Assembly: GCA_018713145.1 (NCBI GenBank)
Contig: DVFP01000005.1
Location: 1 to 64,000 of the forward strand
Direction of reading: 5' to 3'
Length of the DNA stretch: 64,000 nt
DNA from: Candidatus Scybalocola faecavium
GTDB lineage: Bacteria; Bacillota; Clostridia; Lachnospirales; Lachnospiraceae
The notes beneath the pieces are model-generated. The model searched no databases and was not told the DNA's origin. It saw only the letters and a program-made list of their open reading frames with translations. Positions within the stretch are counted from its first letter, which is position 1, and the number at the start of each line of letters is the position of its first letter. This document shows positions 18,150 through 26,774 of the stretch, piece by piece. The translations under genes were made by a program, and so were the position numbers.

Positions 18150-18548
18150 TTATGCGTTTAGCTGAGCCAGCTGTTGTGCATTTAATGGAATGATGGGGGA
18201 GTTGTCATCGCAGGTATTGCGATTTTCCACAATAAGGACCTCTGTGCCTTCATCCATAATGTGGTTGTGCCAAACGCCTTTTTTAATATTATAGATCTTT
18301 CCGGGTTCCATATGAACTCTGTGAATATCCTCAGGTGTATCGCCATCCTTTCCAAGGAAAAGTGTGCAGTTTCCCCGGATCAGAACAAATACCTCATCGG
18401 TTTCCAAATGTTTTTGCATGGTTTTAATATTTTCCAGTTTCAGATCGTCACAGAACTTTAAAACAGCTACCCGCCACTGGCCAAAATCCACTAAGGGTTT
18501 ATAACCTTCCGGCTGAAATTCAATAATCTCGATTTCCTGATGTTCCAT
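18150..18548 (-). CDS. cupin-fold protein
   Basis: The 132-residue protein is a single cupin barrel: the first motif region is KHLETDEVFVLIRGNCTLF (about residues 46-64) and the second is GKIYNIKKGVWHNHIM (about 84-99), with His and Glu placed as possible metal ligands. It resembles ureidoglycolate-lyase-like and sugar-associated cupins of gut Firmicutes, but the substrate is unknown. It is a single gene with a GGAGG-type site just upstream of 18548 and shares a terminator with the convergent gene. Confidence 0.8.
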   Translation of the reverse strand: MEHQEIEIIEFQPEGYKPLVDFGQWRVAVLKFCDDLKLENIKTMQKHLETDEVFVLIRGNCTLFLGKDGDTPEDIHRVHMEPGKIYNIKKGVWHNHIMDEGTEVLIVENRNTCDDNSPIIPLNAQQLAQLNA

Positions 18549-18632
18549 AAAGCTTCCTCCTTACCTGTATTCTTTGGATCCGTATTTAAGTATAGCATTT
18601 ATTGGAAGTAAAAAAGGTTTCTGTTTTTTATT

Positions 18633-18713
18633 TTATTCTTCATATTTTAATTTTTTGACTGGCAGCAGTTTGGACGCCATATCTTTGGATAACATTTCTT
18701 TCATGTCCCCCAT
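18633..18713 (-). CDS. possible 26-residue small protein
   Basis: In the 288-base gap before the PepSY lipoprotein, the minus strand encodes MGDMKEMLSKDMASKLLPVK followed by KLKYEE and a stop. It is amphipathic and basic-acidic balanced. A GAGGG lies 10-15 bases upstream and AT-rich promoter-like sequence lies beyond. There is no homology argument, so it may be chance. Confidence 0.25.
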   Translation of the reverse strand: MGDMKEMLSKDMASKLLPVKKLKYEE

Positions 18714-18836
18714 CCCTTGATTTCCCTCAAAAAAATAACTATAATATTTTCAGCGTTTTAATCTTTCTTTAATGTTCATTATATATAGTATACTCAACAA
18801 AGGAAAACAATCTTAAAGAAAGCGAGGATATGGACT

Positions 18837-19565
18837 ATGTTAAGAAAGAACTTATTATTTGCAGCAGTAACAGTGATAGGATTAGCATTTGCGGCAGGGT
18901 GTGGTTCACCTGCATCCACAATAAGACAGACAGAAAGTGGCGTAGTGCCTCAGTTTGAATCTCAAAGCGAGGCAGCGCAAGCTCAGGACACCCAAAGTCA
19001 GGCAGCGCAAACTCAGGACACCCAAAGTCAGACGGCACAAGCTCAGGATACCCAAAGTCAGGGGGCACAGACCCAGTCCGCACAGGCGTCAGGAACTCAG
19101 TCCGGAGGGATTACAGAGGAAGATGCCAAGGCAGCAGCATTGGCGGATGCAGGCGTTTCAGAGGCAGACGTAAGCCGGATACGGGTGAAAAAGGACAGAG
19201 ATGACGGACGAAATATTTACGAAGTCGAATTTTATGTAGATCGGAACGAATATGACTATGACATTGATGCACAGACAGGAACGATTGTAAGTAAAGATTT
19301 TGACATTGAAAATGATTTCTATGTTGGAAATGGACAAAACGGACAAAACACAGATGTGATTTCTGAGGATGAGGCTATTGCTATTGTTTTAGAGCGGATT
19401 CCCGGAGCCTCTGCATCGGATGTCTGGCTCAAGCTGGATTATGATGACGGCTACACCTATTATGAAGGTGAGGTTTACTATGACAGCACAGAGTATGAGT
19501 TTGAACTGGACGCTTATACAGGCGAGGTCCTGGAATGGAGCCAGGAGGCCCACGGAAGAAGATAA
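18837..19565 (+). CDS. PepSY-domain lipoprotein
   Basis: The 242-residue protein has a lipoprotein signal with lipobox FAAGC (C22), then Gln/Ala/Ser-rich decapeptide repeats (AQDTQSQAAQ type; about 30-bp DNA repeats at 18968-19060), then two PepSY domains (about residues 90-155 and 165-238). Each has the pattern EDAKAxALADAG...YEVEFYVD...YDYDIDAQTG. PepSY proteins are extracytoplasmic and often inhibit or sense proteases or act with two-component systems. The response regulator and kinase genes follow after 33 bases, so it is probably a sensor accessory or target of that system. The linker repeats likely span the cell wall. Confidence 0.88.
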   Translation: MLRKNLLFAAVTVIGLAFAAGCGSPASTIRQTESGVVPQFESQSEAAQAQDTQSQAAQTQDTQSQTAQAQDTQSQGAQTQSAQASGTQSGGITEEDAKAAALADAGVSEADVSRIRVKKDRDDGRNIYEVEFYVDRNEYDYDIDAQTGTIVSKDFDIENDFYVGNGQNGQNTDVISEDEAIAIVLERIPGASASDVWLKLDYDDGYTYYEGEVYYDSTEYEFELDAYTGEVLEWSQEAHGRR

Positions 19566-19598
19566 GCGGATGAGGAGCATGATTTTGCGGAAAGGACG

Positions 19599-20282
19599 AT
19601 GAATAAGGTGCGTATTTTACTGGCAGAGGATGAGAAAGATCTGAACCGGCTGCTGACCCGCCGGCTGCGAGAGGAAAATTACAGTGTAGATGCATGTTTT
19701 AATGGCCAGGAGGCGTTGGAATATATGGAAGGCGCCCAATATGATGCTGTTATTATGGACATAATGATGCCCAAAATGAGCGGATTGGAGGCGTTAAAGC
19801 GTTTGCGGGCCAGGAAAAATTACGTGCCGGTCCTTTTGCTCACCGCAATGGACAGTGTAGAAGACCGGGTCAATGGACTGGACGCCGGGGCGGATGATTA
19901 TCTGGTAAAGCCGTTTGCTTTTGAAGAGCTTATGGCCAGGATCCGGGTCATGCTGCGCAAGCCCGCCTCGGTACAGTCTAATGTGTATTCTGTAGGTGAT
20001 CTGGATGTCCATGTTGATACGATGAAGGTCTTTCGCGGCGGTCAGGAAATCAATTTGTCAGGAAAGGAATTTGCACTGCTGCGGTACATGGTGCAGAATA
20101 AGGGCATTGTCCTGTCCAGGGAACGTTTGGAACAGCATATTTGGAATTATGATTATTCCGGCGGTTCCAACGTGATCGATGTATATATTCGGTATCTTAG
20201 GAAAAAGATTGACCAGGGCTTTGATAAAAAGCTGATCCATACGATCCGGGGAGCAGGATATGTGATTAAGGAAGGGGAATGA
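19599..20282 (+). CDS. OmpR-family response regulator
   Basis: The 227-residue protein has a receiver domain (acidic pocket E10/D11, phosphoacceptor D54 in MDIMMP, Lys in LVKPF) and a C-terminal winged helix (residues about 130-225, SGKEFALLRYM...NVIDVYIRYLRKKID...IRGAGY). It overlaps the downstream histidine kinase gene by four bases (ATGA), which indicates translational coupling. It most likely regulates the PepSY lipoprotein gene upstream. The start is supported by GAAAGGA upstream. Confidence 0.95.
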   Translation: MNKVRILLAEDEKDLNRLLTRRLREENYSVDACFNGQEALEYMEGAQYDAVIMDIMMPKMSGLEALKRLRARKNYVPVLLLTAMDSVEDRVNGLDAGADDYLVKPFAFEELMARIRVMLRKPASVQSNVYSVGDLDVHVDTMKVFRGGQEINLSGKEFALLRYMVQNKGIVLSRERLEQHIWNYDYSGGSNVIDVYIRYLRKKIDQGFDKKLIHTIRGAGYVIKEGE

Positions 20283-21652
20283 ACCGCGTGTCCCTTAAAA
20301 TGAAATTAACGCTTTTATACACGCTTCTTATGACAGCGGTAGTATGCGGTATTTTAGTATTGCTGTTTTCTCTGGGAAACCGGCAGATTTTGTCTTCGGT
20401 CCAAAGCCGCTTAAGAGAAAGTGTGTATGGAGCATCCGGGGAAATTGACTGGGATGATGGTTATCTTGAGTTCGACGGGGATCTGGATGAACTGGAAAAT
20501 GGGGTGTATCTGTCTGTCTATGACATGGATGGTTCCTATCTTTATGGGCAGGTGCCTTCCGGCTTCCCTCAGGATACGCCTCTGCAGGACGGAAGCTTAA
20601 GGACTGTCCGGCAAAATGGGCAGGAATATGGTGTGCTGGATCTGTATGTATCCGTCAGGGATTACGGCTATGTATATATCCGGGGCGTGGCCTCTGTTTC
20701 AGCAGCAGAGGAAGGGGTTTACGTGATTCAAAACACCGCATTGATCCTTCTTCCTTTGCTCGTGATCGTTACCGGGGTTTTGGGGTATTTTATGACTCGC
20801 AGAACTTTAATGCCGGTGAGCCGTATGACGGCAACGGTACGGCAGATCCGACAGGAAAAAGACCTTTCAAAACGCATTGGACTTGGAAAGGGCAGTGATG
20901 AGATTTACCGTTTGGGACAGACTTTTGACGCGCTTTTAGCGGAAATCGAGGAAGGCTTCAAACGGGAACAGCAGTTTACCTCTGATGTGTCCCATGAGCT
21001 GCGCACCCCTGTTGCGGCCATGATGCTCCAGTGTGAGACGTTGCTCCAGGATGATTCTTTAAGCGCTCAGGCTAAAGAAGGGGTAGATTTTTTATATCAG
21101 AAAGTACGCTATCTGTCCTCTATGATCTCCCAGCTTCTTCTTTTATCCAGGGCGGATCAGGGGCGGCAGCCGGTTGTTATGGAGCCCTTGGATTTTAGCG
21201 AGCTGTTGGAAATGTCTGCCATGGAGGCTGAGGAAATGGCGGCGGAAAAGGCTATTAAGGTTTCCACAGGGATTTCATCCGGTTTATATGTAAAAGGCGA
21301 TGAAACCCTTCTCATACGCATGGTTATGAACCTGGTGGAAAATGCTGTCAATTATGGCAGAGAAGGGGGACATTTAGGAATAAGCCTGGATTCAGACGGG
21401 ACCTGGATACGGGGGAGCATTTCTGATGACGGTGTGGGAATCTCTCAGAAAGATCTGCCCCATATTTGGGAACGTTTTTATCAGGCAGACAGCTCCCGGA
21501 GCAAAAGTACCAGTTCCGGCCTGGGCCTTTCTATGGTGGCATGGATCATCCAGGCCCATGGCGGTCACATTCAGGCAGAAAGCGTCCCCGGCAGAGGAAG
21601 TACCTTTACCTTTTTCCTGCCAGAGTACCATTCGGACACACGGACCTGTTGA
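20279..21652 (+). CDS. sensor histidine kinase
   Basis: The 457-residue kinase has two membrane segments (about residues 10-32 and 150-170) flanking an acidic extracellular domain (ASGEIDWDDGYLEFDGDLDE), then a HAMP segment (RRTLMPVSRMTATVRQI), an H-box SDVSHELRTP with phosphorylated H239, and ATPase boxes (NLVENAVNY, DDGVGI, SGLGLSM). It pairs with the overlapping response regulator. The acidic sensor region suggests response to cations or cationic peptides, an inference only. Confidence 0.95.
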   Translation: MNRVSLKMKLTLLYTLLMTAVVCGILVLLFSLGNRQILSSVQSRLRESVYGASGEIDWDDGYLEFDGDLDELENGVYLSVYDMDGSYLYGQVPSGFPQDTPLQDGSLRTVRQNGQEYGVLDLYVSVRDYGYVYIRGVASVSAAEEGVYVIQNTALILLPLLVIVTGVLGYFMTRRTLMPVSRMTATVRQIRQEKDLSKRIGLGKGSDEIYRLGQTFDALLAEIEEGFKREQQFTSDVSHELRTPVAAMMLQCETLLQDDSLSAQAKEGVDFLYQKVRYLSSMISQLLLLSRADQGRQPVVMEPLDFSELLEMSAMEAEEMAAEKAIKVSTGISSGLYVKGDETLLIRMVMNLVENAVNYGREGGHLGISLDSDGTWIRGSISDDGVGISQKDLPHIWERFYQADSSRSKSTSSGLGLSMVAWIIQAHGGHIQAESVPGRGSTFTFFLPEYHSDTRTC

Positions 21653-21733
21653 ATCGTTACTTGATTTTTTCAGTTAAACGGATTATAATTCCTATATTAC
21701 ACCGGAAAAAGACCAGAAACAGGGGAAAGCATT

Positions 21734-22051
21734 ATGAATGAAACTGAAAAAATACCAATACCTTTAGATGAATTATGGGAATTGATCCGAAAACACCAGG
21801 GGCAGCAGTTTTTTACTGCTAAGGGACTTCCGTTTACTTATACGATCCGGGGCGGAGAGATGTTTGTGGATCGTCGTGAAAAGGCCAAGTCCATTACCCG
21901 GTCTACTGTGGGCCGGGCTTATGAGAAAATCCTTGAAGGCATTGCCTGCGGCCAGCCGGTGACAGGGCCGAAAAAGCTGAACCTTTTTGGGGCTCCCTAC
22001 ATATGGAGTATTTTAACAACGTTATTTCCGTATTTTAAAGACCAAAAGTAA
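21734..22051 (+). CDS. 105-residue protein of unknown function
   Basis: The protein (MNETEKIPIPLDELWELIRK...) contains GQQFFTAKGLPFTYTIRG, EMFVDRREKAKSITRSTV and a helical C-terminus. The pattern looks like a small DNA-binding or regulatory domain that I have seen as a conserved hypothetical in Lachnospiraceae, but I cannot name a function. Codon use is like the neighbours, and GGGGAAAG precedes the start. It sits between the two-component system and the CoA-dehydratase activase genes. Confidence 0.7.
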   Translation: MNETEKIPIPLDELWELIRKHQGQQFFTAKGLPFTYTIRGGEMFVDRREKAKSITRSTVGRAYEKILEGIACGQPVTGPKKLNLFGAPYIWSILTTLFPYFKDQK

Positions 22052-22055
22052 AAAT

Positions 22056-22122
22056 CCCCTGCTTCAAACAGAGGGTATCAATCCAGGGGCTGCTGGGGCT
22101 ATATGGCTCATAAGGCAGCCCC
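22056..22122 (+). promoter_or_regulatory. possible alternative RNA structure upstream of the activase genes
   Basis: CCCCTG (22056-22061) can pair with CAGGGG (22084-22089), but the overlapping GGGGCTGC (22086-22093) can instead pair with GCAGCCCC (22115-22122). The two helices are mutually exclusive, as in attenuators and riboswitches. I recognise no known riboswitch class. Confidence 0.3.
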
Positions 22123-22145
22123 TTGCGCAGGTAAGGGAGATATAT

Positions 22146-23093
22146 ATGAGCGAATGTAAGATCAAGACCATTGGGATCCCAAGAGGTCTTATGTTTTACC
22201 GCAACGGGCGGCTATGGAAAAAATTTTTTGAAAATCTTGGCTTTTCCTGTATTATCAGTGAAAAAAGCAACCGTGAAATTTTAGATGCAGGGATGAGCCG
22301 GGCCATTGATGAAACCTGTCTGCCTTTTAAAATGTATCTGGGACATGTACTGGAACTGGCGGGGAAGTGCGATGCTATTTTTATACCTCGTATGGGAGGC
22401 TATTCAGATCGGGAGAAGATGTGTACCCGATATGAATCCCTGCCGGACCTGGTGGAAAATATTTTCAGGGATCTGCATTTAAACATTTTGTCCGTGTCCT
22501 ATGACTGGTATACAAAAACAACAGAGGAACGTGTGTTTACAGAACTCGGTCTTAATCTTGGAAAAACTAAAAAAGCCGCAAAAAAAGCTTATAATGAGGC
22601 AAAAAAATATCAGTCGCGGATTCTTAAGGAGCGGACGCGGCGGATGGAAGGGGTTCTTGAGACAAAAGGTACAAAGATCCTGCTGGCAGGACATCCTTAT
22701 GTGCTCCATGACAGTTTTATTGGTCAGGAACTTGCCCGGATCTTAAAACATATGGGGGCAAAGGTCGTTTTTACCGATGACCTGGACCGGGAGGCCGCTT
22801 TAAAGCGCAGTTACCATTTTTCCAAGGTCATGCCCTGGATCATTAACCGGGAAATTACCGGTGGGGTCATGCTTATGCGCCGTAAGGTCGATGGTATTGT
22901 GCTTGTCAGCGCTTATCCCTGCGGGCCGGACGCATTAGTAAATGATATGCTTGTGCGCAAGGTGAAGGATATTCCGGTGCTGCAGCTGACCCTGGATGCC
23001 CAAAATGGTACTGCCGGCGTGGAAACCCGGCTGGAAAGTTTTATGGATATTATACAATATCAGAAAGCAGGCGGCTATGGAAATAAAAATTGA
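22146..23093 (+). CDS. CoA-dehydratase activase-related protein, DUF2229 part
   Basis: The 315-residue protein opens IGIPRGLMFYRNGRLWKKFF and contains SRAIDETCLPFKMYLGH, IFIPRMGGYS, LAGHPYVLHD and SAYPCGPDALVND, typical of the DUF2229 region of the very large CoA-substrate-specific enzyme activases of Clostridia. The conserved Cys (ETCLPFK, AYPCGPD) suggest Fe-S binding related to 2-hydroxyacyl-CoA dehydratase subunits. The next gene starts inside its 3' end (17-base overlap), so the three genes are translationally coupled. Confidence 0.85.
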   Translation: MSECKIKTIGIPRGLMFYRNGRLWKKFFENLGFSCIISEKSNREILDAGMSRAIDETCLPFKMYLGHVLELAGKCDAIFIPRMGGYSDREKMCTRYESLPDLVENIFRDLHLNILSVSYDWYTKTTEERVFTELGLNLGKTKKAAKKAYNEAKKYQSRILKERTRRMEGVLETKGTKILLAGHPYVLHDSFIGQELARILKHMGAKVVFTDDLDREAALKRSYHFSKVMPWIINREITGGVMLMRRKVDGIVLVSAYPCGPDALVNDMLVRKVKDIPVLQLTLDAQNGTAGVETRLESFMDIIQYQKAGGYGNKN

Positions 23094-24159
23094 TCAGAAA
23101 AAGAAACTGGCCTTTCCCAGGTTCAGCCATTATAACCTGGCGATTAAATATTTAGTAGAGCAGGGCCTGGAGGCAGCGTATATCCTCCTTCCGGAAGCTA
23201 CAAAGGAGACCGTCGAGCTTGGAAGCCGGTACAGTCCGGATTATGCCTGCGCACCGTTTAAGCATACCCTTGGGAGCCTGATCGAGGCGATCCATGCCGG
23301 AGCAGATGTCCTTCTTGAAACCGGAGGACTGTGCCGTCTGGACTATTACGGGGAACTTCAGGAGGAGATCCTTCATGAGCTGGGTTATTCCTGCGAGTTT
23401 ATCAACCTGGCTCACTACATGGCAGGAAGCAAGAAAGACTGGCTCCGGCTGGCCAAACACTTAAGTCCCAAGCTGAATCCGGCAAAACTTATTGCCGCCT
23501 TTTATGATGCTGTAAGAATGGTGGAATATATGGATGAGCTTGAGGCTCTGTATTATAAAAATGCCGCCTTTGAAGAGGAAAAAGGCAGCTATAAAAAGAT
23601 CTACCGCCAGTTTTTGCTGGACATGCAGACCGGAGAAAATCACAGTGATATTAAAAACGGATATTTGCGGGCGCGTCAGGCCATGAACAGTATTCCCTTA
23701 AATATACCGGCCCATCCGGTGCGTATCGGTATTGTAGGGGAATATTTTACGGTCATGGATGCTCATTCTAATCAGTATATTCAGGAAAAGCTTGCCGCTT
23801 TAGGGGCTTCTACACAACGGTTTATGAGTGTGACCAACTGCCATTTCAGGGCAAAGGAAACCACTCTCCGCCCAAGGATCCGAGAGTATGCCAAGTATAA
23901 TATGGGGCCTACGACAACATGGACCATAAACTCTGCCCTGGAGTATGCCCGCAGCGGCTTTGACGGGATCATCCATGTAAAGTCTTTCGGCTGTACGCCG
24001 GAAATGGATGCCATTCCTGTGCTTCAAAACATCAGCCGGGATTACCATATCCCCGTTTTATATTTAAGCTATGATACTCAAAACAGCGATACAGGTCTGG
24101 ATACACGACTGGAAGCGTTTTATGACATGCTGGAGAGAAAGAAGAAGGTACTGCGATGA
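23077..24159 (+). CDS. CoA-dehydratase activase-related protein, second part
   Basis: The 360-residue protein has the 2-hydroxyglutaryl-CoA dehydratase-like fold pattern: PDYACAPFKHTLGSLIEA, LLETGGLCRLDYYGELQ, VGEYFTVMDAHSN, IIHVKSFGCTPEMDAIPVL and YLSYDTQNSDTGLDTRLEAF. Its three or more conserved Cys (C in YACAPF, GLCRLD, FGCTPE) could bind an Fe-S cluster. ATG 23077 is chosen because AGGCGG precedes it and the longer reading frame (from 22996) only extends into the previous gene. It overlaps the next gene by four bases. Confidence 0.85.
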   Translation: MEIKIDQKKKLAFPRFSHYNLAIKYLVEQGLEAAYILLPEATKETVELGSRYSPDYACAPFKHTLGSLIEAIHAGADVLLETGGLCRLDYYGELQEEILHELGYSCEFINLAHYMAGSKKDWLRLAKHLSPKLNPAKLIAAFYDAVRMVEYMDELEALYYKNAAFEEEKGSYKKIYRQFLLDMQTGENHSDIKNGYLRARQAMNSIPLNIPAHPVRIGIVGEYFTVMDAHSNQYIQEKLAALGASTQRFMSVTNCHFRAKETTLRPRIREYAKYNMGPTTTWTINSALEYARSGFDGIIHVKSFGCTPEMDAIPVLQNISRDYHIPVLYLSYDTQNSDTGLDTRLEAFYDMLERKKKVLR

Positions 24160-25109
24160 AAAATAAAGCATATATTGGAATTGATATTGGCTCCATCTCC
24201 ACAAAGGGTGTAGTCATTGACGAAAATAATACATTTCTGGCAGAAAGCTATTTGTGGACCGAGGGCGATCCTACCCAGGCCACTAAAAATGTCCTTCATG
24301 AGCTTGAGTCTCAAATGGATATGGAAAAGTATAATATTGTTGCCGCAGGGACTACGGGAAGCGCCAGAAAGCTGGTAGGCACCATGATCGGCGCTCAGGT
24401 CATTAAAAATGAAATTACGGCCCATGCTGTAGGAACGACCACCCTGCATCCGGATGTGCGCACGATTTTGGAAATCGGAGGCCAGGATTCTAAGATCATT
24501 TGTGTGGAAAACGGCGTGGCTGTAGACTATGCTATGAATACTTTATGTGCTGCCGGTACGGGAGCCTTTTTGTCCAGCCAGGCTCATCGTCTGGGGGTGG
24601 CTGTAGAGGATTTCGGACAGATCGCTTTAAAGGCCAAACAGGCTGCACCTGTGGCTGCCCGGTGTACGGTATTTGCCGAGTCGGATTTGGTCCATAAGCT
24701 TCAGGTAGGTTATCCAAAGGATGAGATCATTGCCGGATTGTGTAAGGCAGTTGCAGGAAATTATTTGAATAATGTGGCAAAAGGGAAAAAGATCATTTCT
24801 CCTGTAGTTTTCCAGGGCGGTGTAAGCAAAAATGCCGGTGTGGTAAAAATGTTTGAGGAGGAGCTGGGGATGCCTGTGATCGTTGACGAAAAAGGGCATC
24901 TTATGGGCGCCTTCGGTATTGCGGTTCTGGCTAGGGAAAGCGGCCTGAGCAGAGAATTTTCCTTTGATGTGGCGGATATGGAATTTACAACCCGGGAGAT
25001 CACCTGCGGAAAGTGTGCCAACCACTGTGAGATCATTTGTGTATACAGGGATAATGCTCTGATTGATTCCTGGGGAAATCGGTGCGAACGGGGGACCATT
25101 GCCCGGTAA
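24156..25109 (+). CDS. acyl-CoA dehydratase activase (BadF/BadG/BcrA/BcrD ATPase family)
   Basis: The 317-residue protein is an ASKHA-fold ATPase: phosphate-1 motif IGIDIGSISTKGVV (residues 6-19), phosphate-2 LEIGGQDSKI, the LCAAGTGAFLSSQA cluster-binding Cys and RCTVFAESD, like HgdC/archerases that inject an electron into 2-hydroxyacyl-CoA dehydratases after ATP hydrolysis. The C-terminal CGKCANHCEIIC is an extra Cys cluster seen in the fused large activases. Together with the two preceding genes it makes up, in pieces, what is usually one large polypeptide. No dehydratase subunits are in the window. Confidence 0.92.
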   Translation: MKNKAYIGIDIGSISTKGVVIDENNTFLAESYLWTEGDPTQATKNVLHELESQMDMEKYNIVAAGTTGSARKLVGTMIGAQVIKNEITAHAVGTTTLHPDVRTILEIGGQDSKIICVENGVAVDYAMNTLCAAGTGAFLSSQAHRLGVAVEDFGQIALKAKQAAPVAARCTVFAESDLVHKLQVGYPKDEIIAGLCKAVAGNYLNNVAKGKKIISPVVFQGGVSKNAGVVKMFEEELGMPVIVDEKGHLMGAFGIAVLARESGLSREFSFDVADMEFTTREITCGKCANHCEIICVYRDNALIDSWGNRCERGTIAR

Positions 25110-25153
25110 AAATCCCCGGGATTATGGTCCGGGAACCGTTTTCCATAAAAGCA

Positions 25154-25183
25154 GTTATAAATTATTTACCCCATTCATATAAT
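25154..25183 (+). promoter_or_regulatory. sigma-E-like sporulation promoter of spoIVA
   Basis: GTTATAA (25154-25160) and CATATAAT (25176-25183) are 15 bases apart. This is close to the mother-cell sigma-E consensus (-10 CATACAAT) and is placed 30 bases before the start codon of spoIVA, a known sigma-E gene in Bacillus. Confidence 0.6.
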
Positions 25184-25212
25184 GTATAAACATGTATGGA
25201 AGGGGTATTTTT

Positions 25213-26685
25213 ATGGAGCAATTTAATGTCTATAAAGATATACAGGCCCGTACCGGCGGAGAAATATACATAGGCGTGGTAGGACCGGTGCGTACCGGAA
25301 AATCTACCTTTATCCGAAGATTTATGGAGCAGATCATGATTCCCAATATGGAGGAGAAAGACCGGTCCATGGCGACAGATGAAGTGCCGGTCAGTGGAAA
25401 GGGAAAAATGATCACTACGGTGGAGCCTAAGTTTATTCCCAAAAATGCTGTTCCGGTTCAGCTGGACGGAGATATTTCAGTAAAAATGCGGCTTATTGAC
25501 TGTGTAGGCTTTATGGTGGAAGGGGCTACCGGGCATATGGAAGAGGATAAGGAGCGAATGGTCAAGACGCCCTGGTTTGATGAAGAGATCCCCTTTAGCA
25601 CTGCAGCTCATGCCGGCACGGAAAAGGTGATCCGGGATCATTCTACCATTGGCATTGTTATGACCTGTGACGGAAGCTTTGGAGAGCTGGAACGTGCATC
25701 ATTCGAGGCGCCGGAAGAGCAGACTGTCAGTGAACTGAAAAAAATCGGGAAGCCCTTTGTTATTGTTATTAATTCGGCAAAGCCTTATTCTGACAGCACG
25801 CTTCAGTTGGCAAACCAGCTTTCCGAGAAATACAGGGTAGCCGCTTTGGCGGTGAACTGCGAGCAGCTGCGCAAGGAAGATATTCAAAAGATCATGGAAG
25901 GGCTGCTCATGGAATTTCCCGTGTGCCAGATTAATTTTTACACGCCTAAATGGCTGGATGTACTTCCCCCTCAGCATCCTCTCAAAGCATCGGTTTTAGA
26001 AAGCGTCCGGGCCTATCTGGCAAAGATTAATGTGATCCGGGATGTACGCCAGTATCAGGATCTTTTAAAAAATGACTATATGGAAAAGTTCTTCATTGAA
26101 GAGATCAATATGGCCACGGGAATCATTAAGATTACCCTTACTTTTGAAATGAAGTATTACTATGAGCTGCTGTCGGGTATTTTAGGCTGTGAAATCCGGG
26201 GCGAGTATGAGCTGTTTAAGGTTATGAAAGAACTTGTAGGTAAAAAACAGGAGTTTGACAAAGTGGCCCAGGCTATGGATCAGGTACGCCAAAAGGGCTA
26301 TGGCGTAGTGACGGCCGGAAAAGATGAGATTCAGATCATGGAGCCGGAGCTGGTAAAACACGGCAGCAAATACGGAGTGAATATCCGGGCCAGCGCGCCT
26401 TCGATCCATATGATCAGTGCCGGTATTGAAACCGAGATCGCTCCTATTGTGGGGACTCAGCAGCAGGCCCAGGACTTAGTAGATTACATCCGTGCCGCCC
26501 AGTCCGGATCCCGGGAAGCGGTGTGGGATACTCTGATTTTTGGAAAATCTGTAGGAGAGCTGGTAGATGAGGGCATGAAGGGAAAAATTGCCCGCCTTAA
26601 TGATGAGTGCCAGCAAAAGCTCCAGGAAACATTGAGAAAGATCATCAACGACAGCCGGGGAAATATTATTTTTGTTATCATCTGA
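25213..26685 (+). CDS. spoIVA: stage IV sporulation protein A (spore coat basement ATPase)
   Basis: The 490-residue product has the usual SpoIVA length and organisation: an N-terminal TRAFAC-type ATPase domain with Walker A GPVRTGKST (24-32), LIDCVGFMVEGATGHMEE, TCDGSFG, a middle domain (RDVRQYQDLLKNDYMEKF) and a conserved C-terminus (IINDSRGNIIFVII). In sporulating Firmicutes it polymerises using ATP around the forespore and anchors the coat. ATG 25213 follows AAGGGG; the seven-codon longer frame has no such site. It is monocistronic. Its presence shows an endospore former. Confidence 0.97.
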   Translation: MEQFNVYKDIQARTGGEIYIGVVGPVRTGKSTFIRRFMEQIMIPNMEEKDRSMATDEVPVSGKGKMITTVEPKFIPKNAVPVQLDGDISVKMRLIDCVGFMVEGATGHMEEDKERMVKTPWFDEEIPFSTAAHAGTEKVIRDHSTIGIVMTCDGSFGELERASFEAPEEQTVSELKKIGKPFVIVINSAKPYSDSTLQLANQLSEKYRVAALAVNCEQLRKEDIQKIMEGLLMEFPVCQINFYTPKWLDVLPPQHPLKASVLESVRAYLAKINVIRDVRQYQDLLKNDYMEKFFIEEINMATGIIKITLTFEMKYYYELLSGILGCEIRGEYELFKVMKELVGKKQEFDKVAQAMDQVRQKGYGVVTAGKDEIQIMEPELVKHGSKYGVNIRASAPSIHMISAGIETEIAPIVGTQQQAQDLVDYIRAAQSGSREAVWDTLIFGKSVGELVDEGMKGKIARLNDECQQKLQETLRKIINDSRGNIIFVII

Positions 26686-26745
26686 AACCCGGGACAGCCA
26701 AAAAAGCCGCAGTATCCTATCGCTGTGCCTAAAATACGAAAACCT

Positions 26746-26774
26746 GCCAGGTCCTAGGAAAGGGCCTGGCTTTT
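26746..26774. terminator. bidirectional terminator between spoIVA and the LysR gene
   Basis: GCCAGG / CCTGGC forms a stem followed by TTTT on the plus strand and flanked by AAAAC on the other side. It overlaps the stop codon of the convergent LysR gene. Confidence 0.55.

Noticed and set aside
18965..19070. About 30-bp tandem repeats as a CRISPR or minisatellite
   Set aside because: They are coding (AQDTQSQ repeats of the PepSY lipoprotein) and have no spacers.
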